A stretch of DNA of 64,000 nt, taken from NCBI GenBank assembly GCA_963971425.1, contig OZ020526.1, positions 620,001-684,000 of the forward strand, given 5' to 3'. The translations under genes and the position numbers were made by a program. Below, piece by piece: positions 35,699-48,510 of this stretch. The stretch is from Bryoerythrophyllum caledonicum. Its lineage: Eukaryota; Streptophyta; Bryopsida; Pottiales; Pottiaceae. Position 1 is the first letter of the stretch. Every line of letters starts with the position of its first letter. The notes below the pieces were generated by a model. That model saw only the letters and a program-made list of their open reading frames with translations, had not been told where the DNA came from and made no database searches.

Positions 35699-38600
35699 AT
35701 GGCAGGGATTGTAAGGAAAAACTTATCTCTAGACTTAGAGATGGTGGACCAAACGGACGAAAGCCCCAACCTCATGACAAAATCAAAGATACCAAGAGGC
35801 AAAGAAGGCGAAGCCAGCAGTAGCAAGAGAAGCAAAAAATCCAACACTAATGAAGGTAAATCCACTAAACCCATATTCACTAATTACAAATTTTGGATGG
35901 GATTTCAGGCCATGGAAGCACTCGCCATGGAAGCACTCGCCATGGAAGAAGGTGCCGAAGAACTCTATAGCCGCGAGACGGTGATGGACATGATAACTAG
36001 AGAACTTAAAGAAGAGGAGGCCGAAGAGGCCCATGGTGCGCGGGTGGCTTTTCCTTGAATCCCGCAAGTCTTGTACCCAATGGAGGTAAGGAAAGGTGTT
36101 GTCAAGCAACACTACAACATCACGCAACTCCCTTGCGAAGTCAAGACTAACGAGTCCACATGTTTGTCCCTTGACTTCCACATTGCCATTCATTTTGAAT
36201 TACCTAACACCCCTATCATGTATGAAATGGCTAAGAACATGATTGTAAAAAGATTGGAGAAAATGAACATCATGCTTGGCACCGGTGTCTACGACCCCCT
36301 ATACATACCATGTCTTAGCATCAAACAAGGGAAAGTAAAGGGAGTATGGACTGGAAGCTTTAAGGTACATCTCCTTAAATCCGAATACGATGGTCTTGCA
36401 TTGCTCCAAGGTCTTAGAGCGTTCATCTTGAACATTGATGGTCGAAATGTGGTTGGTAAAGTTTGCAAAACATTTAATAACCTCTCTAAAGGTTCTAACC
36501 TTTCTTTAAAAGTGAAAAGCGAGTGCCTAGAGGCAATTTCAGCCCAAGTGGTATTTGAAGAGATACTTGGGCATAGCTTTGCACAAGGGCATGACTACGA
36601 AATCACCGACGTGCAAAAGGTGTATGGTCAATCATGGGCATTCATCATAGCCTCAACACCAACACAAGTAAAGAACATGATCACCAACCGCATTGTGGTG
36701 CAAAACGAAGTCTTCCTCCCAAGGCAAGTGATGGACACCAAAGGACGAAATGGTGTCATCGAAACAAAGGCAAGGAAAGAAGCCCTAACCCTAACTCTTT
36801 CCTCTCTCCCTATCACCTTGAACACTATGAGCACCTCACGAGAGATTTACAAGATCATGGGAGCCCTTAACGTGAGAGAAATTTGGTATCATAGAGAGAG
36901 GGACAATTATCATAATGGAAGTTGCAATGTACTTTGTGCTAACCCCATTGTATTTTGAACTTTTGTGAAAAAGACCCATGTGATCGATGGAAACTATGTG
37001 GCTTTCTTGCCCCACCCAAGGAGTTTGGAAGGACTACACCCACCCACCACCGACGCCATCAAGGACTTTGGCTTTGATGACATCAACACCGCCCTCATCA
37101 ACACAATCACGACATTCAACGTCCAAACCTCCTCAACATCACCCCCCTATTGTACCACGAAGGACGCACGTGGAGAAAATGATTGAAGACAACAACAAAA
37201 AGATGACCCAAACAAACAATGACTACACCGACATGAAGCACGAAGAACTCAAGCTCCACATGGAAGACATTCAAGCAACAATGTTTTCACTAGTGCAAAA
37301 AATGTCCGCCATGACCGGTAAATCCAACTTACCCCTCCTCCAAGACAAACCGCCAAACATGCAATGACCAAATACCACACGGTAAAATCCATTTACCACC
37401 TCTACACTCTTTATACAATATGGAGTAGAAAGTATAGTATAGCACAAATACCTACATACTTTAGCTACATACAAAAATTTGTATTGGACAAATACATACA
37501 ATGTATTAAACGTTATTTTGAATACAAAATACAATATTGTACTAAACCTCAAAAGTACTTTTCCCGTATTAAAGAAAACACAAAAAAACTACACCATAAA
37601 ACATACATAAAAATTGAATTGATACTACACTACAAAACATATACGGATACAAGTACTAGTACATATGCTGATACGTATACTGATACATATACGGATAAAA
37701 TACTGATAAGTATATTGATACCTATACTAGTATGAATACTAGTACATATATGGGTACAAATACTAATACATACACTGGTACCTCTACTAATACATACACT
37801 GGAACAAATACCGGTATATATACCAATACATATACTGGTACAAATACTGATATAAACACTGGTATGTATACCAATATGCATACGGGTACGTATATCGTTG
37901 CGTATACTAATACAAATACTGATACTTACACTAATACAAATACCAATATGAATACTAGTACGAGTACTAGTACAAATTTTTACACGAATACTAAGAAGGA
38001 TACCAATACAAACACTGAGACAAAAACCAAGGCATATACTAATACAAACATACGAATAAATACTAATATAAAAACAAATAAAACTACATATACACACACA
38101 AAGACAACCACACACCATCAACGTAACACATACATATACATACACACATACAAAATAAAACTAAAGAAAGGAAATAAAACAAAGAAAGTAAATAAAACAA
38201 AAATAAGAAAAGGTAATAAAAAAATAAAAACAAACAAAAAAATAAATGAAAAGGATAAAATTAATCAAAGGAATAGACTAAATATACAAACAAAAAACGA
38301 AAGTATCAAACCAAAATAAAAAATAAAAAGAATAAGAGAAGAGATGGAATTAGAATAAAAAATAAAAGGAAAGAGAAAATAAGTATCACAAGTACATATA
38401 ACAAAAAAGGAAACAATATAAAAATGGCAAAAAATAGGAAAATCAAGGAGAGTAAAAAGAGATATCATAAATTAAATAGGAAGAAGATAGATATTTATAA
38501 AATTTCAAGGGTTTCAAATAGAGCAAGTAATATTAAAAATAAAAAAACAAAATCAGAGAGGATATGTAAGAAGAAAATAAAGGGTAAGGTAGAAAACCAT

Positions 38601-39505
38601 TATGATAAGAATACAAATAATAAGAACATAGCAACAAATTGCTGCGCTAAAAATAGAATATGCTTCCTAAGAAAATAAAAAATTAGGGATGGAAAATGAT
38701 CCAAATTAGTAATGAGAAACACAAATTGTAGATTAAAAATAAACAGAATAGATACAAAAAACAAAACAATACATACTGAAAATAGATGTTGGAATACAAA
38801 TTATAGGGATAAAGGGAAAGTTAATAGTAAAAGTAAACTTGATATATATAAAGATGAGAAGAGTTTGCGATTAAAGAGTAGAAATTTGTTGAGACTATGT
38901 AGAAGGATAGAAATTGAAGCGGGAATGTCCGAATGGGTCGTCGGCTCTTCGCCAAAGGCGCCAAAAATAGACTTTCTAAAAATAGAAATTCTAATGAAAG
39001 TAAGAATATATATGAATCTGATTAAAATAAATATCAATATATTTTTTCTGTATACTGGTACATATCTGTATAAATATTTGTATACTGGTACGTATACATA
39101 TACATATACGACTGTGTATACTAATACAAATACTGATACTTACACTAATACAAATATCAATATGAATACTAGTACGTATACTAGTACGAATTATAACAAA
39201 AATACTAACAAGGATACTGATACAAACACCGAGACAAAAACCGAGGCATATACTAATACGAACATACGAATAAATACTAATATAAAAACAAATAAAAATA
39301 CATATACATACACAAAGACAACAACACACCATCAACGTAACACATACAGAGAAGAACGCCGGTCTCCAAAGAAGGCCGGCGTGAATCGTAACACATTCAT
39401 GTACATACACACATACAAAAATAAAAACACACAATCCAAAAAACACCAAAGTCACATACAAAAACAAAAAAATTTAAACAAAACAAAAAACCCATCTACT
39501 ACAAA
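35699..39505 (+). pseudogene. LINE ORF1, unit B
   Basis: About 1270 codons from ATG 35699 to the 2A. The central part 36071-36958 is open for 295 codons (IPCLSIKQGKVKGVW, FIIASTPTQVKNMI, IYKIMGALNVREIWYH). After a stop it continues KKTHVIDGNYVAFLPHPRSL. A coiled-coil-like stretch MKHEELKLHMEDIQATMFSL follows, then Tyr-rich sequence, (Thr-X)n and a Lys-rich tail. ORF1 proteins of LINEs bind the element RNA; the basic tail and RRM-like core fit that, by inference. One base fewer in an A-run just before the 2A puts ORF1 and the 2A in different frames here, unlike unit A. Confidence 0.6.
39336..39401 (-). mobile_element. 36-bp antisense copy of the LINE 3' hairpin (unit B)
   Basis: Same insertion as at 21592-21657, shared by the duplication, with slightly different point changes in loop and stem. 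Flanking repeats are CGTAACACATACAG and CGTAACACATTCATG. Confidence 0.8.
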
Positions 39506-39550
39506 CTACTAATATTAATCGGAGGAGACCTAGAGACTAACCCAGGACCT
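39506..39550 (+). other. 2A ribosome-skipping peptide, unit B
   Basis: LLILIGGDLETNPGP, immediately followed by ATG (MPNVLKRHPTS). Leu in place of the usual Ile or Val after Asp is a single-base change from unit A and may weaken skipping. The following Met means ORF2 could also start by ordinary initiation. Confidence 0.88.
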
Positions 39551-40938
39551 ATGCCGAACGTATTAAAAAGACACCCCACTTCACACAAAAAGAATGCCAA
39601 AACATATTTCATACCAAATACCATAAAACTACAACCCGAATACGAACACATCGCCCAAAAATTTGCCCCCCTTTTCAAAACCACACATATATTACATCAA
39701 CAACATAATAACGCATATCCACATATCGCCACATATATAAATCAACATCACGAATATCCTCCTTCCCACATTCTATATGCCCTAGCCATCACTATACACC
39801 CCAACATAGACCTCTGCAATCAACTCCTAAACACTCAAAATCAAACCATAACCCAATGGACCAATACACTCTTTTACACTCTACATAATCTACAAAACCC
39901 CCCCAAAAGACACATTAGTACCCCGCATCCTCACACAACATTTCTTGAATCCAACTTAAACATCATAACCCACAACACATCGATAAACAAAGAACTATAT
40001 GACTTTATACACAACCAAAATACACCCCCAACAAATGACATGGTAAAACAAAGATTTCCCTACCTCCCTAACACTATCATAAACGAGGCACTAAAATGCC
40101 TAAACCCCCTCCTGAAATACACTCATCCACCCTCACCACCAAACTACATCCCACCACAAAACCATAACCCACATACGAACAACAACAACACAAGCATAAT
40201 AACATGGAATGCTTCAGTCCTAAACACTGCGCTCCCAAACCTACAAAACATAATTATACACGCTAACACACCACCGGCACTCATAGTCATACAAGAAACA
40301 AAAATATCGACCACAAAAATCCACAAGATACATACAAAGACTATTTCCCGACTACAAACTTATTTTCAATAATACACATGCCCTTACACGATGCATACAA
40401 CAAAGAAGACCATATACACCGGGCCGAGGGGGCCTCCTCACCCTCATACACAAAAATGACGCCTTTCCAGGCAATGTTAAAAAAGTCCCCACTCCAATGA
40501 ATATATCCCCATACCTCCAAATTATGGAAATCTCCAATCACCAATTACAATCATGGCTAATCCACCACATATACATGCCATTCCATCCCAAAGACATCAG
40601 ACTCATCGAGGACATCAAAACTAACATCACCACCCATATCACCAACAATCCCAACCACAACCACATCTTATGTGGTGACTTCAATAGAGACGTTGCCCTC
40701 ATAGATAGACAAAACGGAAACCAACACACACCACCACAAATAATAGACCTACAATGGAAACAATTTACTGAAAACCTAAACTTCAATTATATTCCCACAA
40801 ACACTACATACTCTAGACAAGGAGGATACAACTATAACAACTGGAGCCTAATTGATGGATTCTACGTCCGTGCAACTAACCATACCACATTTACATCCAC
40901 AACAGAAAACAACATTCAAGTAAACTCCGATCACTCAC
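39551..40938 (+). pseudogene. LINE ORF2 N-terminus and AP-type endonuclease, unit B
   Basis: Starts at MPNVLKRHPTSHKKN straight after the 2A, with the full linker. The endonuclease motifs TWNAS, VIQETKIS, CGDFNRD, NNWSLIDGFYV and SDHS are all present, but an extra A near 40315 (ACAAAAATCC against ACAAAATCC in unit A) shifts the frame in the middle of the domain. The last codons SDHS run into the solo LTR, and the protein resumes HSPIQLHIPNN at 43536-43538, showing where the uninterrupted reading frame ran. Confidence 0.75.
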
Positions 40939-43533
40939 TGTAAGCCCAAAAATAGATCCCCTAAGAAAATCAATTTTTAAACCCACAAGGTCCTATCGTT
41001 ACACCACGTAAACCATTCCTTATGCTTAACTTGTACATTCTATTTTTTCTGCATCTGGAGCTTTGGCATATCTATTTATATATTTAGAATCCAATAGTAC
41101 TATTATTTTAACCCCGTTAAGTGGACTCGATTAACCCTTCCTTGGAATTACGCACTTAACGCTGGATAAATTAAATAGGTATAAGTAATTTTTTAATTAC
41201 TTTTTATCTAATTATTACGGTTATTATTTATTATGATTAGTATTATTATTATTAATTTTTTTAATTAATTTTTGTTTGTTTTATTAATTTTTATTTTATT
41301 ATTATTTTATATATATATATTTTTTTTTCGAGTTTAGGTCGGCTGATCAGGCCTGATCCAGATCCTATTCTGGAGCAACAACTTCGGCAGCCTTTATCTT
41401 TTGATTCAGAACTCCGAATCCAAAAAAAATTCCTTTTAAAATGACCAGCAGCTCAATTCCAACTTGAATAGACTATTTAGAACCAAAATCAGCAGGCCGA
41501 GGACATAGAAACCACTATCACAAGCAATTTTCATGCACCAACGATCTCAACTCATCATTATGATCCCAAAGACGAACTTATGCATACAAAATGGAATCCA
41601 TGGGTTGTGGGCCGGTTCAGTTCTGATGGAACTTTGTGGCCAAATACCTAATTTTGGCAAAAATTTACCAGCGCTTCCGCATAAGATTCAGCCACCGGAA
41701 TTTTAACACCTTGCTCCTCGCAGCTCTCCAGCACCTTCTCTCCAGATAGCACCACGCGCGCAGGCTCTTGATCTCTCGTACAGACGCATCCACCTCCATA
41801 GACGCTCGCACCACCTGTGGTCAGAGGCGTTTACAAACGCCGGCACTCATTCCGCACTCTCACCCTCCGATCGCCAACTGCCGCGCACTCCTAAGCTCCG
41901 CCCTTGCCGCACAAGGCGCGCTTCCGGAACAGCTCCCTCACAGACAGCCTCGCACACAGAAAAAAATTTAAAAAAAAAAAAAAAAGATGGAAACCACACC
42001 TCACACCTCGCGCAAGCAGGTGTGCACTCTCCGCAGCACTCCAACGCCGAATTCCAGCTCGTGCCAGCTCCTCCCTTCACCCGATCGCGCACACAGATGC
42101 GTCCACCAAAAACAGAGTCTCCAAAAAAAAAACCAGCAGCCCTCGTCGAAGCCTTCGCGCACTCCAGCGCGCTCTCCTTCCGGATCCTACCAGTTTGCAC
42201 CTCGCGCGAGCTCCGCTCACACACGCCGATCGCAGCGCAGCCCCTCGTGGACCGCCCTCTCACAAATAAAAAACAGAGTCTCCCAGCCGTGTGAGCTCCC
42301 TTCGCACACACACTCGCAGGAGTCTGGCGCACTCCTCTAGACGCCGGCACTTCTCCACCGGAGCCTCACCGAGCTCCCAGCCTCCGAATCTCCAGCTCGC
42401 ACACTCACAGGTGCCTCTCGCAACCTCGCGCACTCAGGCGCACACAGACTCGTGGACCGCCCTCTCCCCCAGCTCGCACGAACCTCCTCTCGCACACATA
42501 GGTGTCTCTACCCAAAAAAAACGGCTCTCCCAACAAAAAAAACAGAGTCTACCCAGCTCCCTCGCTCGTAGGAGCTCCTCTCCCACGCCGATTGCGGTGC
42601 ACCCCAAAAAAAAACAGCACACACCCAAAAAACCAGAGAGCTCCAACTCTCCTCGCTAGGGATTTTGTCTGGCTGCCTCCCTTCACTTATTTTTTTTTTT
42701 CTCTGCCTTTCTCTTTTCCTTCCCCGACAAGACTGGCTTAGTTTTAATGAGGCAGCCCATGACCTCTCACAGAAGTGCAGGATTGGCTACTTACAGCCGT
42801 TTTTGCATGGTTTAAGTTTATCACGAGCATCAACTCGCCGCTTTGCTCCTGACAAGCCTCCCTACAATTAAATCCATGGTGGCAAAAAATTTCATGTGGC
42901 ATGTGCATGGAGAAGCACATCCAACCACTTCCTTTTTCTTTTCTTTTTTCGTTTTTCTTTTTCTTTTGATCTTTTAAAGACTATTACACTAGATCTAATA
43001 CTATCTACTGATGATTTGCAATTTACTTATAACTTCAAAAACTAACCACACAGCTGGACTTCCAGCACCCTAATTAGTCTACCTGAATTTCCTTAGCATT
43101 TTTGAAGGTTCCTAAGTATTTTTCCCGAACGGTCAACCCACCGATCCACTAGTCAAACCCTAGAATAAAATAGCAATTCAACTCGGGAAATTCTAGAAAT
43201 TTTACCACTACTTCTACCTGCTAGGAGACACTCTTTCAATTTTTCCCATATTTTTTGACCCATTTCTCAAATTTTAGCCATTTTCCAAGGACTTTTCTTT
43301 TCATTTTTTTTTAATCCTTCTCTTCATTTCCATTCCACTTCCACTACACTTTCAAGCATATTAGTAGGAAGGAGGAAGAATAGGAAACTTAGTGTCACAT
43401 CATGGCACTAGGCCTATTAATCTAGGAATTTGACTCTAATAAATGGGTTGACCACCCATTTCACTAAAAATTGGTTAATACTATAAAAAAATGAAGAAAA
43501 ATGAAGAAAAAGAGTGAGGGCCCATTTTGGCCA
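40939..43533. mobile_element. Solo LTR, family 2, complete, inside LINE ORF2
   Basis: 2595 bp from TGTAAGCCC to TTTTGGCCA, with the 5-bp target duplication CTCAC (40934-40938 and 43534-43538). It sits in the last motif (SDHS) of the AP-type endonuclease. The C-rich stretch 41790-42650 with scattered CTCGCACACAC-type repeats yields many open frames on both strands, none convincing as genes. It is older than the 20-kb duplication. No internal retrotransposon genes remain. Confidence 0.9.
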
Positions 43534-43538
43534 CTCAC

Positions 43539-46303
43539 ACTCACCTATACAACTCCACATCCCAAACAACACATTTATAAACTGTACACCAATCAACACA
43601 AACAATGACCACATACATATCCTCAACCCCATCCCACAAAACAACATAGAATTATTCAACACAAAATTCTATGAGGAAAACTCACTACGCATTGTCTCCC
43701 TAGTAAACGAATTGGAATCTAATAACCATCTTTCCCAAACACAATGGCAAGAAGCCTGTCACACCCTAGATACACTCATCAACAACATATCCAATACAAT
43801 TGAACAAACTTGCAAAGCCGAACCCATACCACAAATGACAAATCGAACATCACAACAAGGTGGATATTTACCCCGGAAACTATCTAAAACATGGAAACAA
43901 CATTTACCCACTTACCACACCATACGGAAAACCATAAGAATTGTAAATAACAACCCCCAATGGCGAAACCACTCTATTTTCAACGAACTCCAAAACCTTC
44001 AACACACACAAATCCCTTATCCACCCCCCATACACCTACCTCACGACACATGGATAAATGACATAGCATTAATTGCAAAACATGCCAACATATAAGCCCG
44101 AAAAATCACCACCAAACATACCCAAGAAAACATTCAAAAAGCCATCTCCAAATACAGACAACTATATGAAACTAGCCCCAAGAAAATAAACAGAAGAATA
44201 TTCAAAAATATGGAGTCCCCACCATTAGACTGCATCATCGACCAATATAACAATATACTAACTAGCCCAGAAGACATTGCAAACGAAATATTTAACCAAC
44301 AAACAAAAAACAACACACCTACAATAAATACATGCAACTATCAACCGGACCACCGCACTACATGCACATGCGCAGTACGACAATATCCATGGCATGACTT
44401 AGATGGATTCACATTAGAAACAAGAGGAGACCCGGAAACCCCACTACACACATACTTTAAACAAGCTACATATGACACATGCCTACGTAACCTAGGAAAT
44501 AACAAAGCCCCCGCACCGGACCGCATACGGAACTCTATCCTAAAAAATATGCCCCCAAGGTTCCACAAACTACTAAACCTCTTCTTCTCCCACTGCTACA
44601 AACAAAGGCAAATCCCCGCTTCATGGAAAACAAGACTTGCAACGATCCTACTATACAAAAAAGGAGATCCATCTATGCTACCAAACCATAGACCCATCGC
44701 ACTAGCCAATACCATCTATAAACTATTTACGAGCACATTCACATCAACACTATCATCATATGGCGAAAAACATAAAATACTGCATGATAGTCAAGAAGGA
44801 TTCCGCGCAGAAAGAAGCACCGCTAGACAAATCCAAACAATAATAGCCGCATTAGAAGATGCACAATTTACAAACCAAGACATATTTATATTGTATGTCG
44901 ACTTTAAAAATGCCTTTGGCTCTATTGACCACGCTAGACTTTTAGCCATAATGACGGACCTTGGATACCCCAAAGACGCCACCGCACTAGTGGGAAATAT
45001 ATACTCCGAATCCTCAACTTCCTACATAGGAGAACACTTTGGTAAAACTAAACCCATAGCCATCCAAAGGGGAACAATACAAGGAGATACCCTAAGCCCA
45101 TATTTATTTATTATATTCCTAGAACCACTACTTAGATGGCTAGATAGAGGCAACAATGGATACACATTCGGGACATCACAAACCACCATGAACTCCACGG
45201 CATACGCGGACGACCTTGCGGCCATAACCAACAAAATCAACGCCATAAAAATACAAATTAACAAAATAGACAGGTACTGCAAATGGACAGGTATGGATGT
45301 AGGGGTCCCAAAATGTGCCATCACTGGATGCCCAAATAAATCAAAAACAAACCCCACCGCATTCAAAGCCCTAATACAAACCTCTAACATTAATTACCGA
45401 AACCAACAAATACCCGTTCTACACCAAAACGAACCATACACATATCTAGGAATAAGTCTCGTCCCCTCCCTAAAATGGAAAACCCAAATTCATGCCACCA
45501 CCACAAAATTAATCAAACAATGCAAAGAACTAGTAGCTTGTCCGGCCACTATGAAACAAAAAATAAAAATGATCGACACAGTTTTAAGACCGGGCGTGGC
45601 ATACAACTTCTACGCGGTACCATACTCAATGCCCGCCATTAAAAAATTGGACCAAAAAATAACTACCACACAAAAAACCGTATGCGGCATGCCAAAATGT
45701 ATGTCTAACATAATTACCCAACTACCACACAACCTCTTTGGACTAGAAGCCTTCTCACTAAAAAATGCATACCTTCGATGCATAGGAGAACAACTCCAGA
45801 ACGCTCTAAATGACGGTGGCAGACTTGGGAAAATATACAAAGGCCTAACACATCACATTCTCGCACAATATGGGGGGGCAGAAAACATACCTAGAATAAA
45901 AAAGACAAATTGTACAAGATCACCAATAACACGTACCTTCTTCTTACTAAAACAAGTAGCAAAAGTCCACCTAAAAAGCTCGCTCCCCAACTTTCTTACA
46001 GAACCAACAACACTAGAAAAAGCCTGGACTCTTGAAACACAAAACCATAATACACTCAACACACAATTATCTAAAAAATTATTACAAAAACTCCTAACAA
46101 AAAATATCCACGAGCTAAAACAAATCTCCCTACCCAACGGAACACACATCATGAACAATGAAGAATTTAAAACTTACCACTTCACCCCATCAAAACTTAT
46201 TAAAAGTGCCCTAAAAATTGCACGACAACTCTTTTGTCACCCAATATATCTCCCCCCCACCCAATACATATACCAATACACATACATACTCTCATACAAT
46301 TAG
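43539..46303 (+). pseudogene. LINE reverse transcriptase region of ORF2
   Basis: All RT motifs are present in one frame: NKAPAPDRIRNSIL, LYKKGDPSMLPNHRPIAL, SQEGFRAERST, YVDFKNAFGSIDH (catalytic Asp), RGTIQGDTLSPYLFI, and AYADDLAA with YADD at 45203-45214, then the thumb. A single TAA at 44093-44095 separates the linker (43539-44092) from the 697-codon frame starting at 44210. The RT copies element RNA at nicked target DNA. The frame ends at 46303 after slipping at a run of seven C near 46250; the next domain is in the following frame. Confidence 0.9.
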
Positions 46304-46430
46304 AGACCCATTCATCACTATAAACAATGACATCACCCCAAGAAATATCACCACACAATCGATCCACCCTCCCGACTCCCACCCACACCACCCCCACCCC
46401 CCAAACCACATCCTCAAAAACCCCACCACC

Positions 46431-46632
46431 TATCCCATTAACAACATCATACACCACGAATACAAGGAAAAAATAGATAAAAACCTAATAGAAAACAATT
46501 ACACTAGATATCTATGCCAATGGACTCACAATAACCACACTTACAACAAATGGCTCCCCCAAAGAAACCTCTTCCCAAGACACAACCAAACAACCATTTC
46601 ACATAACATAAATAAATTGACACAATATTTTC
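46431..46632 (+). other. Chromodomain-like segment in LINE ORF2
   Basis: The frame 46218-47189 contains YPINNIIHHEYKEK, then YTRYLCQWTHNNHTYNKWLP, then QRNLF. The spacing and residues resemble a chromodomain (YxVxxIL..., YLVKWxG..., NTWEPxxNL), with candidate aromatic cage residues Tyr (about 46431), Trp (about 46521) and Tyr/Trp (about 46542-46553). Chromodomains bind methylated histone tails and steer some LTR retrotransposons to heterochromatin. Presence in a LINE would be unusual; the call is by eye. Confidence 0.45.
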
Positions 46633-47039
46633 AAAGAACTCAACACAAATTCTACACCGAAATTATCCAAGTTCACCACCCACAAAACCAACCCCAAGAC
46701 ACAAGGTCCGTCACCCCACCCACAATAATCCCCCTACTAAACATCTACACAACGGAATGCAACCCCAAAAAAGACACTCTTACCTCATCTAACACAATAA
46801 AAATTGACAAAGACCAAGCACACTTATACGAAGAAGATGGAAGGCATCTTTTTACCATCCCAATCACTAGGCTCACATGGTTGTGGAACCAATACAATAC
46901 TAAACTACAAACCCCTACAAACATTGAACCAACAACCCAGTTGTTCGAAACCGAAGTCATTTGGCTGTACCAAAGATACAAATATAGATTACCAAAAAAT
47001 AACCCCCTTAAACTTACACAATATACACTACCCATACCT

Positions 47040-47450
47040 ATACTTAATTCACTAATCTCCACATTCAACATCCAACACTCATATTTCTCCTCCCCCGTCA
47101 CATGCCCCACCAAACTCAACAAATTTTACTCCCCCTTTGAAAGAGATAAAATATTCGGATCACTAGGCAAAGCCTTTGACCACAAATGAATAGGTAATGG
47201 TATGGCCCACCCACACAATGAAGAAGAAACTCAACAAGCTCTACATTGGGCCCGCCTGGCCGCCAAACATGACCCAAACCACACTTCTACTCTAATCATA
47301 ATCCCAGACAAAAACTGGTACCAAAATCATAATCCACACTCAGGCCCCTTTTCCGATACACACATCATCACAATATTCGAAGCCGATTCAATAACATATG
47401 AAGAACCCACCATCCCACTAGATCTGAAAAAAACCCAGAATTGAATCATC
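47040..47450 (+). other. PCIF1-like methyltransferase-fold segment in LINE ORF2
   Basis: YFSSPVTCPTKLNKFYSPFE, then DKIFGSLGKAF, GNGMAHPHNEEETQQALHWA and TLIIIPDKNWYQ recall the PCIF1/CAPAM pattern (FxSP..., FGSLG, NPPF, helix, strand ending xxPxW). The NPPF catalytic motif position reads AHPH, so catalysis is doubtful. A TGA at 47187-47189 stands where Trp would fit, and the frame then runs on to 47444. It could be a structural remnant of a methyltransferase fold, or an unrelated linker domain. Confidence 0.35.
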
Positions 47451-47715
47451 CAATCTACAAATAATATGCATCCACCACCAAAATCATACTCTAGGCACAC
47501 AAGAACAACTAGAAGAACTCTCCTCCATAGCAAAGACTCTAAACGCACACCGGATATTCACAAAATTGGCCCCACCAACGCCAATGCAAACACCCGTCAA
47601 CAGAAGCAAAAAATGGTCAAAACTACACTACAATAACAATACACTAAACTACACCTTATCACCCCCACCCCTCCCGGAGTATCAAACTAACACCCCACCT
47701 AAATTTAACCCCGAA

Positions 47716-48150
47716 TATAGCTACTATACTGATGGCTTTTCTAAACCGCCAGAACAAATTAGCCCGGGATCTTGGCGCAGAGAAAAAGCCGGTTAAGGGA
47801 TATACAACGCTACAAAAGAAATCAAACTAGCCAAAAGACTACATGGACTGCAAAATATCCTCAGAGCAGAACTAATGGCCATCCACAAAACACTAGAAAT
47901 CGTCTCAACAAAATACAACAATGAACCGGTACACATATTTACAGATTGCATTAACGCACTATTTTTATTAAACACCCAAACAACACATCCTACCCTCCAT
48001 AATAGTCACCCCGACCGAATCATACTAGAATCAATGGTCCAAATGATACTAAAAAGAGAACAAATCACAACCCTCCACAAAGTCCGAGCCCATGCTAATA
48101 TTGATGGCAATGAACAAGCGGATAAACTTGCAAAAGAAAGAAGAGAAAAA
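47716..48150 (+). pseudogene. LINE RNase H domain
   Basis: The four acidic residues of RNase H1 are in place and order: Asp in YYTDGF (about 47731), Glu in LRAELMAIHK (about 47869), Asp in HIFTDCINAL (about 47944), and Asp in ANIDGNEQADKLAK (about 48121), with His just upstream in VRAHAN. The domain would remove element RNA from the RNA:DNA hybrid during second-strand synthesis. A TAA at 47794-47796 interrupts it. Confidence 0.85.
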
Positions 48151-48510
48151 TCACATAAAAATGCCAAAGACCCACATGAACACGCCCATGCCACCCCTTA
48201 CTATTTTAAAAAAGAAGATTGGCCCTCCAAAGAAGACACCCCCGATAAAGGCCCAGTCAGATTCCTAAGCAAATACCTCAAAAAACAAGACCTTCATAAC
48301 AATCTTGACACAATCACAGACAACTTTCCTAACATAGAAAAGTGGACTAACAACAATGACATAGACAATGAACTCTCTACAAATTTTTGGAAAAACCCTA
48401 TCGTCACCGATTCACAAATAACATGCCTTATCAAATTCCGTACCGGTCAATACATGGGAAACGCCCGTAAACAACTCTTCTTTGGAATAGAAAGATTTCC
48501 ATCCATAACA

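Larger units (their letters stand above)
23774..41786. repeat. Tandem duplication, copy B
   Basis: This is the second unit of the head-to-tail duplication, without the solo LTR that sits in copy A. It contains the same anoctamin fragment, gene X, gene Y, minisatellites and LINE 5' half. At 41786/41787 (CAGACG|CATCC) the sequence passes smoothly into the rest of the solo LTR and then the LINE, so copy B is in the ancestral downstream context and copy A in the ancestral upstream context. Confidence 0.92.

Noticed and set aside
40030-40100. CUE/UBA-like ubiquitin-binding helix set (MVKQRFPYLPNTIINEALKC) before the AP endonuclease
   Set aside because: Resemblance is limited to an RFPYLP...EAL pattern; too short and weak to call.
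41790-42660. Several overlapping open frames in a C-rich region
   Set aside because: They lie wholly inside a solo LTR, overlap on both strands, and consist of repeated CTCGCACACAC-like sequence.
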